Positions 47,862 to 55,833 of a DNA stretch of 64,000 nucleotides are shown in pieces. Where the stretch lies: the NCBI GenBank assembly GCA_023701435.1, contig JAMPXB010000003.1, positions 124,001-188,000 of the forward strand, in the 5' to 3' direction. The first letter of the stretch is position 1. The number at the start of each line of letters is the position of its first letter. The notes below the pieces were generated by a model that was not told the DNA's origin, did no database searches, and saw only the letters and a program-made list of their open reading frames with translations. The position numbers and the translations under genes are program-made. Origin of the DNA: Bacteriovoracaceae bacterium. GTDB taxonomy: Bacteria; Bdellovibrionota; Bacteriovoracia; Bacteriovoracales; Bacteriovoracaceae.

Positions 47862-47984
47862 ATGAAAAATGTCAGAGAATTCATTGATGAGTTTTCAACT
47901 TTTGAAATTATCTTTATCTTAATTTTCCTGGCCCTGATCGGTACGGGTGCCGGATACTACGCAGCAACTTCTCTTTCTCTTTAG
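47862..47984 (+). CDS. Small single-pass membrane protein, 40 residues
   Basis: This short gene is read from ATG at 47862 after GGGGAAG. The product has a charged N-terminus (MKNVREFIDEFSTFE) and one membrane helix (IIFILIFLALIGTGAGYYAA). The clean ribosome site, an upstream TATAAT and the typical bitopic topology support coding. It lies between meaB and an MscL-like gene. The function is unknown. Confidence 0.6.
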   Translation: MKNVREFIDEFSTFEIIFILIFLALIGTGAGYYAATSLSL

Positions 47985-48048
47985 CCTAAGCTCCTTGACC
48001 ATAGAGGTTATTGTTGAAATGCTCATTGGAATAACAAGGAGTTCTTAT

Positions 48049-48348
48049 ATGATGCATGAATTTATGGACTTTCTCAAACAATACGGAGTGATTGGTTTGG
48101 CGATCGCTGTGATCATCGGAGGTAAATTAAATTTACTGGTCACAAGTCTGGTAAATGATCTTCTGACTCCACTCATCTTTCAACCTGCCCTGCGAGCGGC
48201 CGGCGTGGAGAGTATCTATCAGTTGAGCTATAACGGCATCATGTATGGAAAAGTAGTGGGGGCCTTGATTGATTTTATGATTGTGGCGTTTGTCATTTTC
48301 TTGTTTGCCAAGGAAGTGATGAAAGAAGAAGCTGTCGCTAAAAAATAG
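48049..48348 (+). CDS. mscL: MscL-like mechanosensitive channel protein
   Basis: The 99-residue protein has two membrane helices (YGVIGLAIAVIIGGKLNLLVTSL and ALIDFMIVAFVIFLFAKEV) joined by a 40-residue periplasmic loop. The first helix matches the MscL pore helix pattern (VIGLAIAVIIG), and the FMIVAFVIFLF segment matches its second helix. It is shorter than E. coli MscL (136) and lacks the charged C-terminal bundle. ATG at 48049 follows AAGGAG; the open frame upstream is not coding. A variant family member is possible. Confidence 0.7.
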   Translation: MMHEFMDFLKQYGVIGLAIAVIIGGKLNLLVTSLVNDLLTPLIFQPALRAAGVESIYQLSYNGIMYGKVVGALIDFMIVAFVIFLFAKEVMKEEAVAKK

Positions 48349-48361
48349 TTTTTATAAGAGA

Positions 48362-48392
48362 CCTGACCCAAGAAAAAGATCCTTGGGTCAGG
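48362..48392. terminator. Hairpin between convergent mscL-like and dps genes
   Basis: CCTGACCCAAG (48362-48372) and CTTGGGTCAGG (48382-48392) form an 11-base stem around a 9-base A-rich loop. There is no clear T-tract on either side. It sits between two stops and probably ends both transcripts or protects their 3' ends. Confidence 0.55.
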
Positions 48393-48398
48393 AGCCCA

Positions 48399-48926
48399 TT
48401 ACTGCCTTGATTCGCGATTTTCGACGCTAATCCCTTGCTCAGATAATTTTGGTTCAGTGAAGGTTTGACCCGACAAGAAGCTTCGTAACATCCAGGAAGC
48501 TTTATCATGGGCGCCAATTCTTCTAATCATAATATCGGTGCTGAAGAGATCTCCAGATTTTTCCAGGTTCTCAGCTGCTTCCTGTGCTCTTTGAGACAAG
48601 AGGTTATGACCTTCAACTAATTCCCTGAGCGCCTTATCATCATTGGCATGATTGCCTTTCATTTCTGAAAGATCTGCCGAACCAATAATGTTTTGAAGAG
48701 TGATAGGGGTTTCATCTCCCAAGGCGCGGATTCTTTCGGCAATTTCGTCAATCGCTTCGGCGAGCTCCTGATAATGCTCCTCTGTCAATTTATGAACGGA
48801 GAAGAACTTGGCCCCTTTATAGTTCCAATGGACTGCATAGGTCTTCATGTACAACACAAAGGTGTCGGCCAGCACTAACTTTAAAAGATCGTTGGCCTGG
48901 GTAGTTTGATTCGATTTTGTTTTCAT
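48399..48926 (-). CDS. dps: Dps/ferritin-like DNA-protection protein
   Basis: The protein forms a four-helix bundle that oxidises and stores iron and protects DNA from peroxide. Ferroxidase residues are in place: His in VHWNYKGAKFFSVH and the Asp/Glu pair in AIDEIAERI. The dodecameric Dps interface signature is present as well. The ATG at 48926 has GAGGTG upstream, giving 175 residues; the upstream ATG at 48941 lies before that site. An N-terminal Lys/Thr/Gln-rich tail may bind DNA. No clear OxyR or Fur site is visible by eye. Confidence 0.9.
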   Translation of the reverse strand: MKTKSNQTTQANDLLKLVLADTFVLYMKTYAVHWNYKGAKFFSVHKLTEEHYQELAEAIDEIAERIRALGDETPITLQNIIGSADLSEMKGNHANDDKALRELVEGHNLLSQRAQEAAENLEKSGDLFSTDIMIRRIGAHDKASWMLRSFLSGQTFTEPKLSEQGISVENRESRQ

Positions 48927-49002
48927 AAGCACCTCATTCATTAATGGTGATGCTCATGAAAACACTATAGTGACGAAGAATATATATCTGGGGTGTCTTT
49001 AC

Positions 49003-50631
49003 TCAGGTTTGACGCATTTTCCATAATAACTGAGATAAATAGGGACGTCTGGTTTCACCCGTGGCCACCATCAAAAGTTTAGTGATCTTTAAATTCTCGG
49101 CATCTGTGAAGAGGAGTATCAGCAGTTCCTGAATGTAATTGGTATTGAGAGTAACGTAATTATCTGTTCCCATTCCCAGTTTCAGGCCCTTCTTTTCCCA
49201 CCAGGAAAAAGGATGATCCTTATAGTCTTCAAAACTGTCGGTGAGTTTGTTGTTGGATGATGGCAGAGCAATTAAGCTCACACCTTTATTAATCATTCGG
49301 TTCAAAACATCATGTTGATAATGTTCGACTTCGCGGGCGGTATGGAATTTTACTTTTACAAATTCGCGTTTTTCTTTTTCATCCAGAGGAATACCTTTGA
49401 ACAGTTTTTCACGGATGTCCGTGTATTCTCTCCAGTCCATATCCATCAGCTCTTTCCAGTCAGTGGAGTTTTCTTTGATCTTTCCACCACGCTCATTTTC
49501 AATGACCAAGCGGCGGTAAAGAGAATGAAAGTAATAGTTGGGATTAATACCGAGAGAGAGTCCATGCTCCAGGGTATCAATGTGCCAGATATTAAGAGCG
49601 TTATCCACTGCCTGCACCCCTTTTTTCAGAGTATGCCATGTTTCACCATGGTGGGAGCGGATTTTGAAACCTTTAAAATGAAGCTTACGAAAGCCCTGCT
49701 GCATTTCTGCAAAGTGACCTTTACGGTAGAGGTCCCGTTCTGATCCCACTGTATCAACTTCACACAGATGAGGAATCAGGAATGGATGCTTATCGAGAAT
49801 GCCTAAAATAGCATCAACCTGATGAAGAAAGTGATCTCGCTTGGTGGGAAAGTTGGCGGCATCATAGAAGTTCGCCTCTTTTCTAAAACAAGGAGAAAGC
49901 ACAAAATCAAATGACGGAAACTCTTTTTTAAATCTCATGTAGCCATCATAGAGACCCAACACCACATCTTCTTCAGTCAGATTTTCCAGACCGGGAATCT
50001 GTTCATCAGCACTTTGGTTAGCGCGGGAGAGGGTGAATTTAAGGCGGATGGTGCCGACATTAAATTTATGATAAAGCTCGGAGGCCATATGATAGGCAGC
50101 TTCAGCATGCATTTCTTTGGTGGTAAGGATCAGCTTTGGCAGGAGTAGAATTTTTAAATAGCGGTCAAAGAATTCATCTTCCTTTAAGCGCACCAAATGA
50201 TCTACGTCTTCAACTGTCTGGATGCTCTCCGCAGTCCCTTCGCCATAAACTTTATTAATGATGTTGAAATAGATTTCTTTATCAGGACCTTGCAACAGCT
50301 TCATCAGATGTGGATGAATAAATTCCGCCGACAGTGATCCGGTAAGGTGAATGTGCTCTTCAATGTAGGGCTTAGGAAAACGCTTGAAGAAATTTCCTAG
50401 GGCAATGGCCACTGGATGAGACAAAAGAGTTTTAATTTCCACTTCATTGGATTGGAAATCGTTGATGAGGCGCTTGAATTCCTGCAGGGATTTTTTTACT
50501 AAAGGATGATCATCCTTAGAGTCTCCCATCACTGCCAGTTCCAGCGTATCAACCAGGGAAATACCATTTGTTTCAGAGATAATTTTAATGAGGTGATCTG
50601 TCAGTAGATCAATCTTACTTGCCTTGGACAT
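49003..50631 (-). CDS. Adenosine deaminase-like metal hydrolase
   Basis: The TIM barrel has the metal motif EEHIHLTGSLS near residue 90, and the later sites RSHHGETW, DTLEHGLSLG, LPSSNNKLT and GMGTDN. These are the zinc and substrate sites of the adenosine/AMP deaminase family. At 542 residues it is about 200 longer than common adenosine deaminases, from an N-terminal extension of about 85 residues and internal insertions. The substrate (adenosine, AMP or another aminopurine) is uncertain. It has no visible signal peptide. Its ATG follows GGTAGAAG. Confidence 0.75.
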   Translation of the reverse strand: MSKASKIDLLTDHLIKIISETNGISLVDTLELAVMGDSKDDHPLVKKSLQEFKRLINDFQSNEVEIKTLLSHPVAIALGNFFKRFPKPYIEEHIHLTGSLSAEFIHPHLMKLLQGPDKEIYFNIINKVYGEGTAESIQTVEDVDHLVRLKEDEFFDRYLKILLLPKLILTTKEMHAEAAYHMASELYHKFNVGTIRLKFTLSRANQSADEQIPGLENLTEEDVVLGLYDGYMRFKKEFPSFDFVLSPCFRKEANFYDAANFPTKRDHFLHQVDAILGILDKHPFLIPHLCEVDTVGSERDLYRKGHFAEMQQGFRKLHFKGFKIRSHHGETWHTLKKGVQAVDNALNIWHIDTLEHGLSLGINPNYYFHSLYRRLVIENERGGKIKENSTDWKELMDMDWREYTDIREKLFKGIPLDEKEKREFVKVKFHTAREVEHYQHDVLNRMINKGVSLIALPSSNNKLTDSFEDYKDHPFSWWEKKGLKLGMGTDNYVTLNTNYIQELLILLFTDAENLKITKLLMVATGETRRPYLSQLLWKMRQT

Positions 50632-50682
50632 ACTTCTACCTTTAAAGCATTTATCGGCTTATGGGAAGGTAAAGGTGAGTCG

Positions 50683-51147
50683 TTAGAGACCGACTGGAAT
50701 AGTCGAATCCTCACAAAGCTTGGCCGGTTTGACAGTGTAAGCAGGGGTACATTGAGAAATCCACTGACCGTCTTTGAAGTGAGCAAAGCCGTAGGTCCAG
50801 GTGATATTTTGGGTCTCCGGACCCAAGAAGACTTCATGAGGATAGAGGTCTGGGGAGTGGCCATCAACAGCAAAGCACCAGCCATAGGCCCTCATTTCAG
50901 TTTCAGATAAAACTTCCATCGCTTGTGCACCGGTAGGGGTTTCAAAGGCCCCAGCGAGACCTTCGGCAGAACCGGTGAAGGGAATACCAAACTTTGTAAG
51001 TGTTGCCACTGTCAGTTCACCTACGTTTTGAAAATCTTCCGAGACTTGAGTTCTCATGATGAACTTATCTGAGCAAGGGCCAATGAATTTTAGTTCCACT
51101 GCCCATGAAGCTGTTGAGAAAAGAAGAGTGAGTAAAAATATTTTCAT
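50683..51147 (-). CDS. Secreted protein resembling DUF4430
   Basis: A signal peptide (MKIFLLTLLFSTASWA) leads a ~138-residue domain with the GWCFAVDGHSPDLYPHEVFL and ITWTYGFAHF blocks that look like the DUF4430/transcobalamin C-terminal-like fold. Four cysteines of the mature protein could form disulfides. The start overlaps the isomerase-like gene upstream as ATGA. The match is from memory of the pattern; confidence is moderate. Confidence 0.55.
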   Translation of the reverse strand: MKIFLLTLLFSTASWAVELKFIGPCSDKFIMRTQVSEDFQNVGELTVATLTKFGIPFTGSAEGLAGAFETPTGAQAMEVLSETEMRAYGWCFAVDGHSPDLYPHEVFLGPETQNITWTYGFAHFKDGQWISQCTPAYTVKPAKLCEDSTIPVGL

Positions 51148-51800
51148 AGTGATTGTGCCGCCGCTCTTGGGGTACTCGCCAGAAGACTTTCAAGCTTCTC
51201 GCGATCAAGTTTATCCTGACCCAAAACATAGTCTTTAACATCATCCAGGGAGTCATTGCCCCAGAAAAGCTCATCATCGATGACAAAGCTTGGAACACCA
51301 AAAGCTCCTTTGGTAATGGCCTCTTGGATATTCTGTTTTAGTTCAACCTTCGCTTCCTTGGAAAAACTTTTTTCATACAATTCATCCGCCGGCAGATCAC
51401 TTATTCGTAGCTCTGCCAGAAGTTCATCAGGTTCTCCCATATCAATGCGCTTTTGCCAGCCCGCTTTCCAGAAGGTCTCAATGACTCGTGCCTGATGCTC
51501 ACCGGCCACCCCTTGAAGGGCGAGGCGAAGAGCGTAGAGGGAATTAAAGGGATGGGTCTTAGGTGTTGTGAAGGGAAAATCACTCTTCGCGGCATAGCGC
51601 AGGCACTGCTTTAAAAGGAACTCCCTTTTGGGAGTGACTTCGCCTGGTCCCTTGATCTGCCAATGATTTAACAAGGGTCCTAAGGCCACAGGTTTGTAAT
51701 TCACTTTTAATCCCAATTCCGGGGCCAGGGTTTGTAATTTCATCCAGGCAAAATAAGAAAATGGAGATAAAAAATCGAAGTAAAAGTTTAACTCTTTCAT
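51144..51800 (-). CDS. DsbA-family / 2-hydroxychromene-2-carboxylate isomerase-like protein
   Basis: The thioredoxin-fold protein has FYFDFLSPFSYFAWMKL at the N-terminus, where the CxxC of DsbA is replaced by a SPFS segment as in glutathione-S-transferase kappa and HCCA isomerases. The C-terminal block GVPSFVIDDELFWGNDSLDDV is characteristic. It is expected to be cytoplasmic and use glutathione, but the substrate is unknown. It forms a two-gene unit with the secreted DUF4430-like protein. Confidence 0.8.
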   Translation of the reverse strand: MKELNFYFDFLSPFSYFAWMKLQTLAPELGLKVNYKPVALGPLLNHWQIKGPGEVTPKREFLLKQCLRYAAKSDFPFTTPKTHPFNSLYALRLALQGVAGEHQARVIETFWKAGWQKRIDMGEPDELLAELRISDLPADELYEKSFSKEAKVELKQNIQEAITKGAFGVPSFVIDDELFWGNDSLDDVKDYVLGQDKLDREKLESLLASTPRAAAQSL

Positions 51801-51999
51801 AGACTTAGGAGAATGCCTCGAGAAAGACTGATCTGTCTACTCAACTTTTTTCTTGCAAAAAATCCGAGCTCCCGTTAGTATAACGCAACGAATTATTCCG
51901 ATACTAATCCTGCGGTTGCACGTATTTATCAAGTTGGACGTTTGTTGAAGAGCCGGGTTGTTATCATCTAAGAGACTAAGTCTCCTTTTGGGTAGATCC

Positions 52000-52782
52000 A
52001 TGAAAAAATTCCTCTCGTTTTCTGTCACTATCGTGATGCTGTCCCTCTTTGCCATTTCTTGTGGAAAAGCGCCTTCAAACGTCCTCAGTGGAGTCAAAGT
52101 TCAAACCAACATGGTTGAAGAAGATCTATGGATGTCTTTTTCTGCTGATTTGAACCTTGGTGCCATGAGTTTTGCTTCCATCTCTCTTCCCATTGTTCAT
52201 CCACGCGGCCAGACTCCCGTCGGGCAACTCGAACTCATTTCTGGTTTATCGGGCCAGAACCAATTGAAAGTTTCTGTAAACATTTCTGAACTCACTGACG
52301 TGCAAACAACACAAGCAGTGCTCCCTAACGGAAACATGATTCCACTTATTGCGAACAACCAAACCATCGCCATTGAAATCGGAAAAGGTGCCCGCCTTTA
52401 TTTAACACTTTCTGAAACTGTTACTGCCATCGGTGTGGCCGTGCCTATCAGCGCCTTCGATAGTATTGGTCAGTCACTTCCAGGTCTGAATTTCTTTCCA
52501 ATTGTTGCTACTAACGACGTCATCGGTACTGCCGGTGTCTTTACTGGAGCACGGGCCGGTCAAAATGGTATTGCTGTAGTTGCTGATGTCTCTAAGATTG
52601 TTAACCTCGGTAAACTATTGCCATCATCAGAAGTAAGCACTTTCGTTCTTCAAGCTGAAGAAGTTCAAGATGATGTACAACTGGATTATCGCTCTCACTC
52701 AGGATCTAAATCACAAAAATCTCAACTGGACAGCATGATTTATAAGCTTCACCAGAAGAGAGCTATCTTAAGAATGAGATAA
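52000..52782 (+). CDS. Hypothetical lipoprotein
   Basis: A lipoprotein signal (MKKFLSFSVTIVMLSLFAIS|CGKAP) precedes a 240-residue mature part rich in Val, Ala, Gly, Thr and Ser, probably a beta-sandwich. No family was recognised. ATG at 52000 gives a normal lipoprotein leader; ATG at 51958 would put 14 extra residues in front. The tail is basic (SKSQKSQLDSMIYKLHQKRA). The 199-base gap upstream (51801-51999) has no gene that I can see. A strong terminator follows. Confidence 0.65.
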   Translation: MKKFLSFSVTIVMLSLFAISCGKAPSNVLSGVKVQTNMVEEDLWMSFSADLNLGAMSFASISLPIVHPRGQTPVGQLELISGLSGQNQLKVSVNISELTDVQTTQAVLPNGNMIPLIANNQTIAIEIGKGARLYLTLSETVTAIGVAVPISAFDSIGQSLPGLNFFPIVATNDVIGTAGVFTGARAGQNGIAVVADVSKIVNLGKLLPSSEVSTFVLQAEEVQDDVQLDYRSHSGSKSQKSQLDSMIYKLHQKRAILRMR

Positions 52783-52815
52783 GAAAATAAAAGTTTAAGG
52801 AAGAACATAAAAAAA

Positions 52816-52847
52816 GCCCCTCAGTACGGATGCTTGAGGGGCTTTTT
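52816..52847. terminator. Bidirectional terminator between the lipoprotein gene and rpsU
   Basis: GCCCCTCA (52816-52823) pairs with TGAGGGGC (52835-52842), followed by five T, and preceded by a run of A that becomes a T-tract on the minus strand. It serves both convergent genes. Confidence 0.9.
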
Positions 52848-52867
52848 ATTTTGAATCTTTGCTCGAA

Positions 52868-53113
52868 TTAGATTTTTTTAGAAAAACGGCCAGTTGTCTT
52901 GGCGTTAGTTTTCTTTCTACGCTTTTCAGCGGCTTCCATTTTTTCTACGCGCTTGATTGATGGTTTCTGATAGAACTCACGGGCACGGTACTCTTTTACG
53001 ATCCCATAAGCATCACAAAGACGTTTGAATTTTTTGAGGGCACGCTCAACTGCGAAACCATCAGTGATATCAATACGAATTTTGTCTTTAGGGTCTTTTT
53101 TCTCGTGGGCCAT
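52868..53113 (-). CDS. rpsU: 30S ribosomal protein S21
   Basis: The 81-residue basic protein has the S21 core FAVERALKKFKRLCDAYGIVKEYRAREFYQKPSIKR and a Lys/Arg-rich tail. An acidic/basic N-terminal extension (MAHEKKDPKDKIRID) is unusual compared with the 71-residue E. coli protein but common in other groups. S21 helps 30S subunits start translation. AGCGAGG precedes the ATG. Confidence 0.93.
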   Translation of the reverse strand: MAHEKKDPKDKIRIDITDGFAVERALKKFKRLCDAYGIVKEYRAREFYQKPSIKRVEKMEAAEKRRKKTNAKTTGRFSKKI

Positions 53114-53210
53114 GTATCCTCGCTGTAAAAGTTTGATTGTCTAAGAATCTTTTCGGTAAAAATAGCATAACACCTTAAAAAGGCCAGGTTTTCGTTTTAT
53201 GCTGTGTTTA

Positions 53211-54152
53211 TCAAATCCTTAAGGTTGCCAGGAAAGGATAGTGGTCGGAGGGGAGAGTGTTCTTTTGTTCCATCCGTTTAGGCACGGGTAAAGGGGCCCC
53301 CAGAAGATTTTTGTAGCGAGGAAAGCAGCATTCCAAAGGCTCTAATAAGTGAGCGAACCTCTCGGAAATAAAGAGGTAATCAATTTGTTGAACGAAGCGG
53401 TTTCCGCCCCGGGTAAAATAAATATAGCTGAATCGCTCTTCCTCCGGAATGTTGGCCAAAAAAGCGATATCCTTAAGGTTGGTCAGCTCATAGATGGGTT
53501 TAAATTCTTCTTCGGTGTCTTTTTCCCCGGCATGACCGTTCATATCACCACCCACCAGAATAGGCACATCAGGATAGCGGGAGCTCAGGTCCTGATAAAT
53601 ATCTATGAGACCCTTCACTTCCAGCACCCGGCGGGTACGGCCCTCGAAGTCGGCCTTCTTTAAGTCGAGTTTGGATTTAATATGCACCAGAAGAAGGATC
53701 ATTTTCATTTTGCCTTCTTCTTTGAGGTCTAGTCTTAGTACATCCCGGGAAAATCTTTTCGCTGGTAACGGCAGTGGAAAATCAATGTGAGTGTGGATGT
53801 CGACTTTATAGGCGAGACTATTTTTGATCAAGTAACCCAGATCAATCCCGCGGTCAGAATTTGAGGGTAGGGAGAGTGAAAGATACTCATCGTTTAAAAC
53901 ATATTTGGCAAAGTTAGCAAGGGACTCTGGTCCTCCCACCTCCGTCATCATCACGATATCGGCCTCGGCATCCAGAATTGTTTGCGCCAGCATCTGGCAT
54001 TTTTCTTTGGATTTATTGGAGAACAGAGAAGAGCTCATCAGTTGCCACTTGATCTCAGTGAGTTCAGTCACCGGAATGGTTTCGTGGTTATGTTTATCCA
54101 TGAAGAGGAAGAGGTCCTGGGCATTTAAAACCATGACTTTTAAATTTTTCAT
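53211..54152 (-). CDS. Endonuclease/exonuclease/phosphatase-family protein
   Basis: The fold is shown by the ordered catalytic blocks: MVLNAQDLF, the metal Glu in MMTEVGGPES, VGGDMNGHAGEKD (Asp/Asn) and the C-terminal His in PSDHYPFLATL. The family includes nucleases, sphingomyelinases and phosphatases; the substrate cannot be told. No signal peptide is visible, so it is probably cytoplasmic. The 313-residue length is normal. Confidence 0.78.
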   Translation of the reverse strand: MKNLKVMVLNAQDLFLFMDKHNHETIPVTELTEIKWQLMSSSLFSNKSKEKCQMLAQTILDAEADIVMMTEVGGPESLANFAKYVLNDEYLSLSLPSNSDRGIDLGYLIKNSLAYKVDIHTHIDFPLPLPAKRFSRDVLRLDLKEEGKMKMILLLVHIKSKLDLKKADFEGRTRRVLEVKGLIDIYQDLSSRYPDVPILVGGDMNGHAGEKDTEEEFKPIYELTNLKDIAFLANIPEEERFSYIYFTRGGNRFVQQIDYLFISERFAHLLEPLECCFPRYKNLLGAPLPVPKRMEQKNTLPSDHYPFLATLRI

Positions 54153-54172
54153 ACGTCTAATAGAATATAGCC

Positions 54173-54543
54173 ATGTAATCGATCAAACAATTCTTCATTC
54201 CAGTTATTACTTTCATCTTTTCTCCAGTTCTTTTGGCGGCCGGAGAGGCGAAGTTTATCGTGGAGCCTTTGTATGGAGTTGAGACCAGATTGGTCAGATA
54301 TCAACCCTGCTATTAGGGGAAGCCGAATACACCACCGCTAAATCCCCTAAGGACTATCCTTCGGAAGATCAGAAAGTAGAAGATACGGTAGAGAGGGCGA
54401 GCTTAGGAATAAGAACTACTTTTCCAATGAGTCAATTCATCGGTGCCTATGTGCGTGCCGGAGCGACTATGATTCGAAACGCCGAAAATAAGTACGACGC
54501 TCAGTACACGCTTAGTCTTTCCGCTCGCTTCGGTAACAGGTAA
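54173..54543 (+). pseudogene. Broken outer-membrane protein gene
   Basis: One frame from 54179 encodes a signal-like peptide (IKQFFIPVITFIFSPVLLAA) and a short stretch (FIVEPLYGVETRLVRYQP) before a stop at 54314. A second frame continues from about 54309 to the stop at 54541 with barrel-like sequence ending YTLSLSARFGNR, typical of an outer-membrane beta-barrel end. The codon after ATG at 54173 is TAA, so the start is also broken. Frame change, missing start and short length (about 120 codons) suggest a degraded gene, possibly with internal deletions. Sequencing error could explain one lesion but hardly all. Confidence 0.6.
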
Positions 54544-54576
54544 TCTATTAAGCATTAAGTCTTTCAAAGGATGATT

Positions 54577-55395
54577 ATGCTTAAGATATTGCTCGCATTT
54601 ACTTTTCTTTTTAATGTGGCCCATGCTCAGAATTTTTCGGATGCAGAGGCCAAGCTAATGAAGACTGAGGCCCTACGTCTGTGGCAAAAGAGGGATGATC
54701 AGCAGAGTCTGGAAGAAGCTCTTTCAAAATTTGAGCATGTCCATTCCGCCCAACCGGAAAACCTTGAGATCCTGACCTACTTAACCCGCGGCTATTTCAT
54801 CCTGGCCGAACTCCATCTCACTAATGATGACCTTAAAAAAAGAAACTTAGAGAAGGCCCGAAGCTTTGGTGAAAAAGGCATGGCGACCAACCCTGAATAC
54901 AAAAAGCTGGCTTCTAAAGACATCGAAGAAGCGATCAAAAAACTTACCGTAAATGAAGTTCCAGTGACATTCTGGACGGCCTCTTCCCTTGGAAAATGGG
55001 CCAAGCTCAATGGCATCATGGCGTCTTTAAGATATAAAGATCAGATTCTAGGCATGATTAAACAGGTAGAAAAATTACAACCGGATTTTTATTACGGAGC
55101 TGTTCCCCGCTATTGGGGAGGGTTCTACGCAGTCGCACCTTCAATTGCCGGTGGTGACATGAAAAAGAGTAAAAAGAAATTCCAAGAGGCCATGACTGTG
55201 GCCCCTGAATATCTTGGGACTAAAAATCTTTACGCTGAACTTTATCTGGTAGAAAAAGAAGATAAGAAAGAATTTAAGAAGCAACTGCTGGAAGTGATCG
55301 CTTCACCTAATGGCCCACAGGAAATAGTTCCCGAAAATATTCTCGAGAAGAAAAAAGCTGAAAGGCTCCTAGAGCAAGCAGACGAGCTTTTCTAA
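54577..55395 (+). CDS. Exported TRAP-transporter TatT-like tetratricopeptide protein
   Basis: A signal peptide (MLKILLAFTFLFNVAHAQ) leads a helical repeat protein with TPR-like features. The segment RYWGGFYAVAPSIAGGDMKKSKKKFQEAM resembles the TRAP transporter T-component (TatT) family, which lies in the periplasm. AAAGG is 6 bases before ATG 54577, so that start is chosen over 54571. Cognate TRAP membrane subunits are not in the window. It follows the broken outer-membrane protein gene. Confidence 0.7.
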   Translation: MLKILLAFTFLFNVAHAQNFSDAEAKLMKTEALRLWQKRDDQQSLEEALSKFEHVHSAQPENLEILTYLTRGYFILAELHLTNDDLKKRNLEKARSFGEKGMATNPEYKKLASKDIEEAIKKLTVNEVPVTFWTASSLGKWAKLNGIMASLRYKDQILGMIKQVEKLQPDFYYGAVPRYWGGFYAVAPSIAGGDMKKSKKKFQEAMTVAPEYLGTKNLYAELYLVEKEDKKEFKKQLLEVIASPNGPQEIVPENILEKKKAERLLEQADELF

Positions 55396-55500
55396 CTACA
55401 TAAAAAGATTAAACGGAAGGGCGGCCACGAAAGCTACGGCAAGAACGATGGCCGTTCCAACCAAAATTGTTCCAAGAGTCTTATTTAACAAATTTCCCAT
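55396..55500 (-). CDS. Small membrane protein, 34 residues
   Basis: The short gene has an AGGAGA ribosome site and ATG at 55500. The product (MGNLLNKTLG, then a hydrophobic helix TILVGTAIVLAVAFVAALPF and a short tail) is a typical bitopic small protein. Its stop touches the stop of the convergent TatT-like gene. It lies 20 bases after the rhodanese stop on the same strand, so it may be co-transcribed with cysE and the rhodanese. No function is known. Confidence 0.58.
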   Translation of the reverse strand: MGNLLNKTLGTILVGTAIVLAVAFVAALPFNLFM

Positions 55501-55520
55501 AATATTCTCCTGGTCTTAGT

Positions 55521-55832
55521 TTAATAGCGTGGCACGTTTGGGTCAATCTCTAGTGACCAGGCATCAATTCCTCCCCTTAAAGAGAGGGCGTCGTAACCGT
55601 GGAACTTGAGAAATTGGGTCGCATACAAGCTTCTGACGCCATGATGACAGTAAACAATCAAGGGCAGCTTGTCGTGAGGCAGCTCTTCATAGCGAGCCTC
55701 GAGTTCATGCAGAGGAATATGAATTCCGCCCAGGTTTACCTGTTCGCGCTCTTCATCCCGCCTGACATCCAGAAAATTAAAAGGTTTTTTATCGCTGATC
55801 CATTTAGCAATTTTTTTGTTATCAATTTCCAT
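55521..55832 (-). CDS. Rhodanese-domain sulfurtransferase
   Basis: The single-domain protein (103 residues) has the active-site loop YCHHGVRS with the catalytic Cys near residue 61, and the preceding FLDVRRDEE strand. It can move sulfane sulfur to an acceptor in the cytoplasm. The ATG at 55832 lies one base past the cysE stop (TAGTATG), so it is coupled to cysE. The sulfur context suggests a link to cysteine-derived sulfur transfer. Confidence 0.88.
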   Translation of the reverse strand: MEIDNKKIAKWISDKKPFNFLDVRRDEEREQVNLGGIHIPLHELEARYEELPHDKLPLIVYCHHGVRSLYATQFLKFHGYDALSLRGGIDAWSLEIDPNVPRY

Positions 55833-55833
55833 A

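Noticed and set aside
47947-48048. Extended N-terminus for the MscL-like gene
   Set aside because: It runs over the end of the 40-residue gene and the AAGGAG site; family helices begin right after ATG 48049.
49312-49743. A 143-codon plus-strand frame inside the deaminase-like gene
   Set aside because: It is a shadow frame of a conserved enzyme on the other strand, rich in Phe and Tyr from reversed codons.
51853-51884. Promoter for the lipoprotein gene
   Set aside because: TTGCAA and TATAAC are present, but the spacer is 20 bases and the start is over 100 bases away.
54403-54624. A 73-codon minus-strand frame over the broken outer-membrane gene
   Set aside because: It overlaps both the pseudogene and the TatT-like gene, without a ribosome site or protein-like features.
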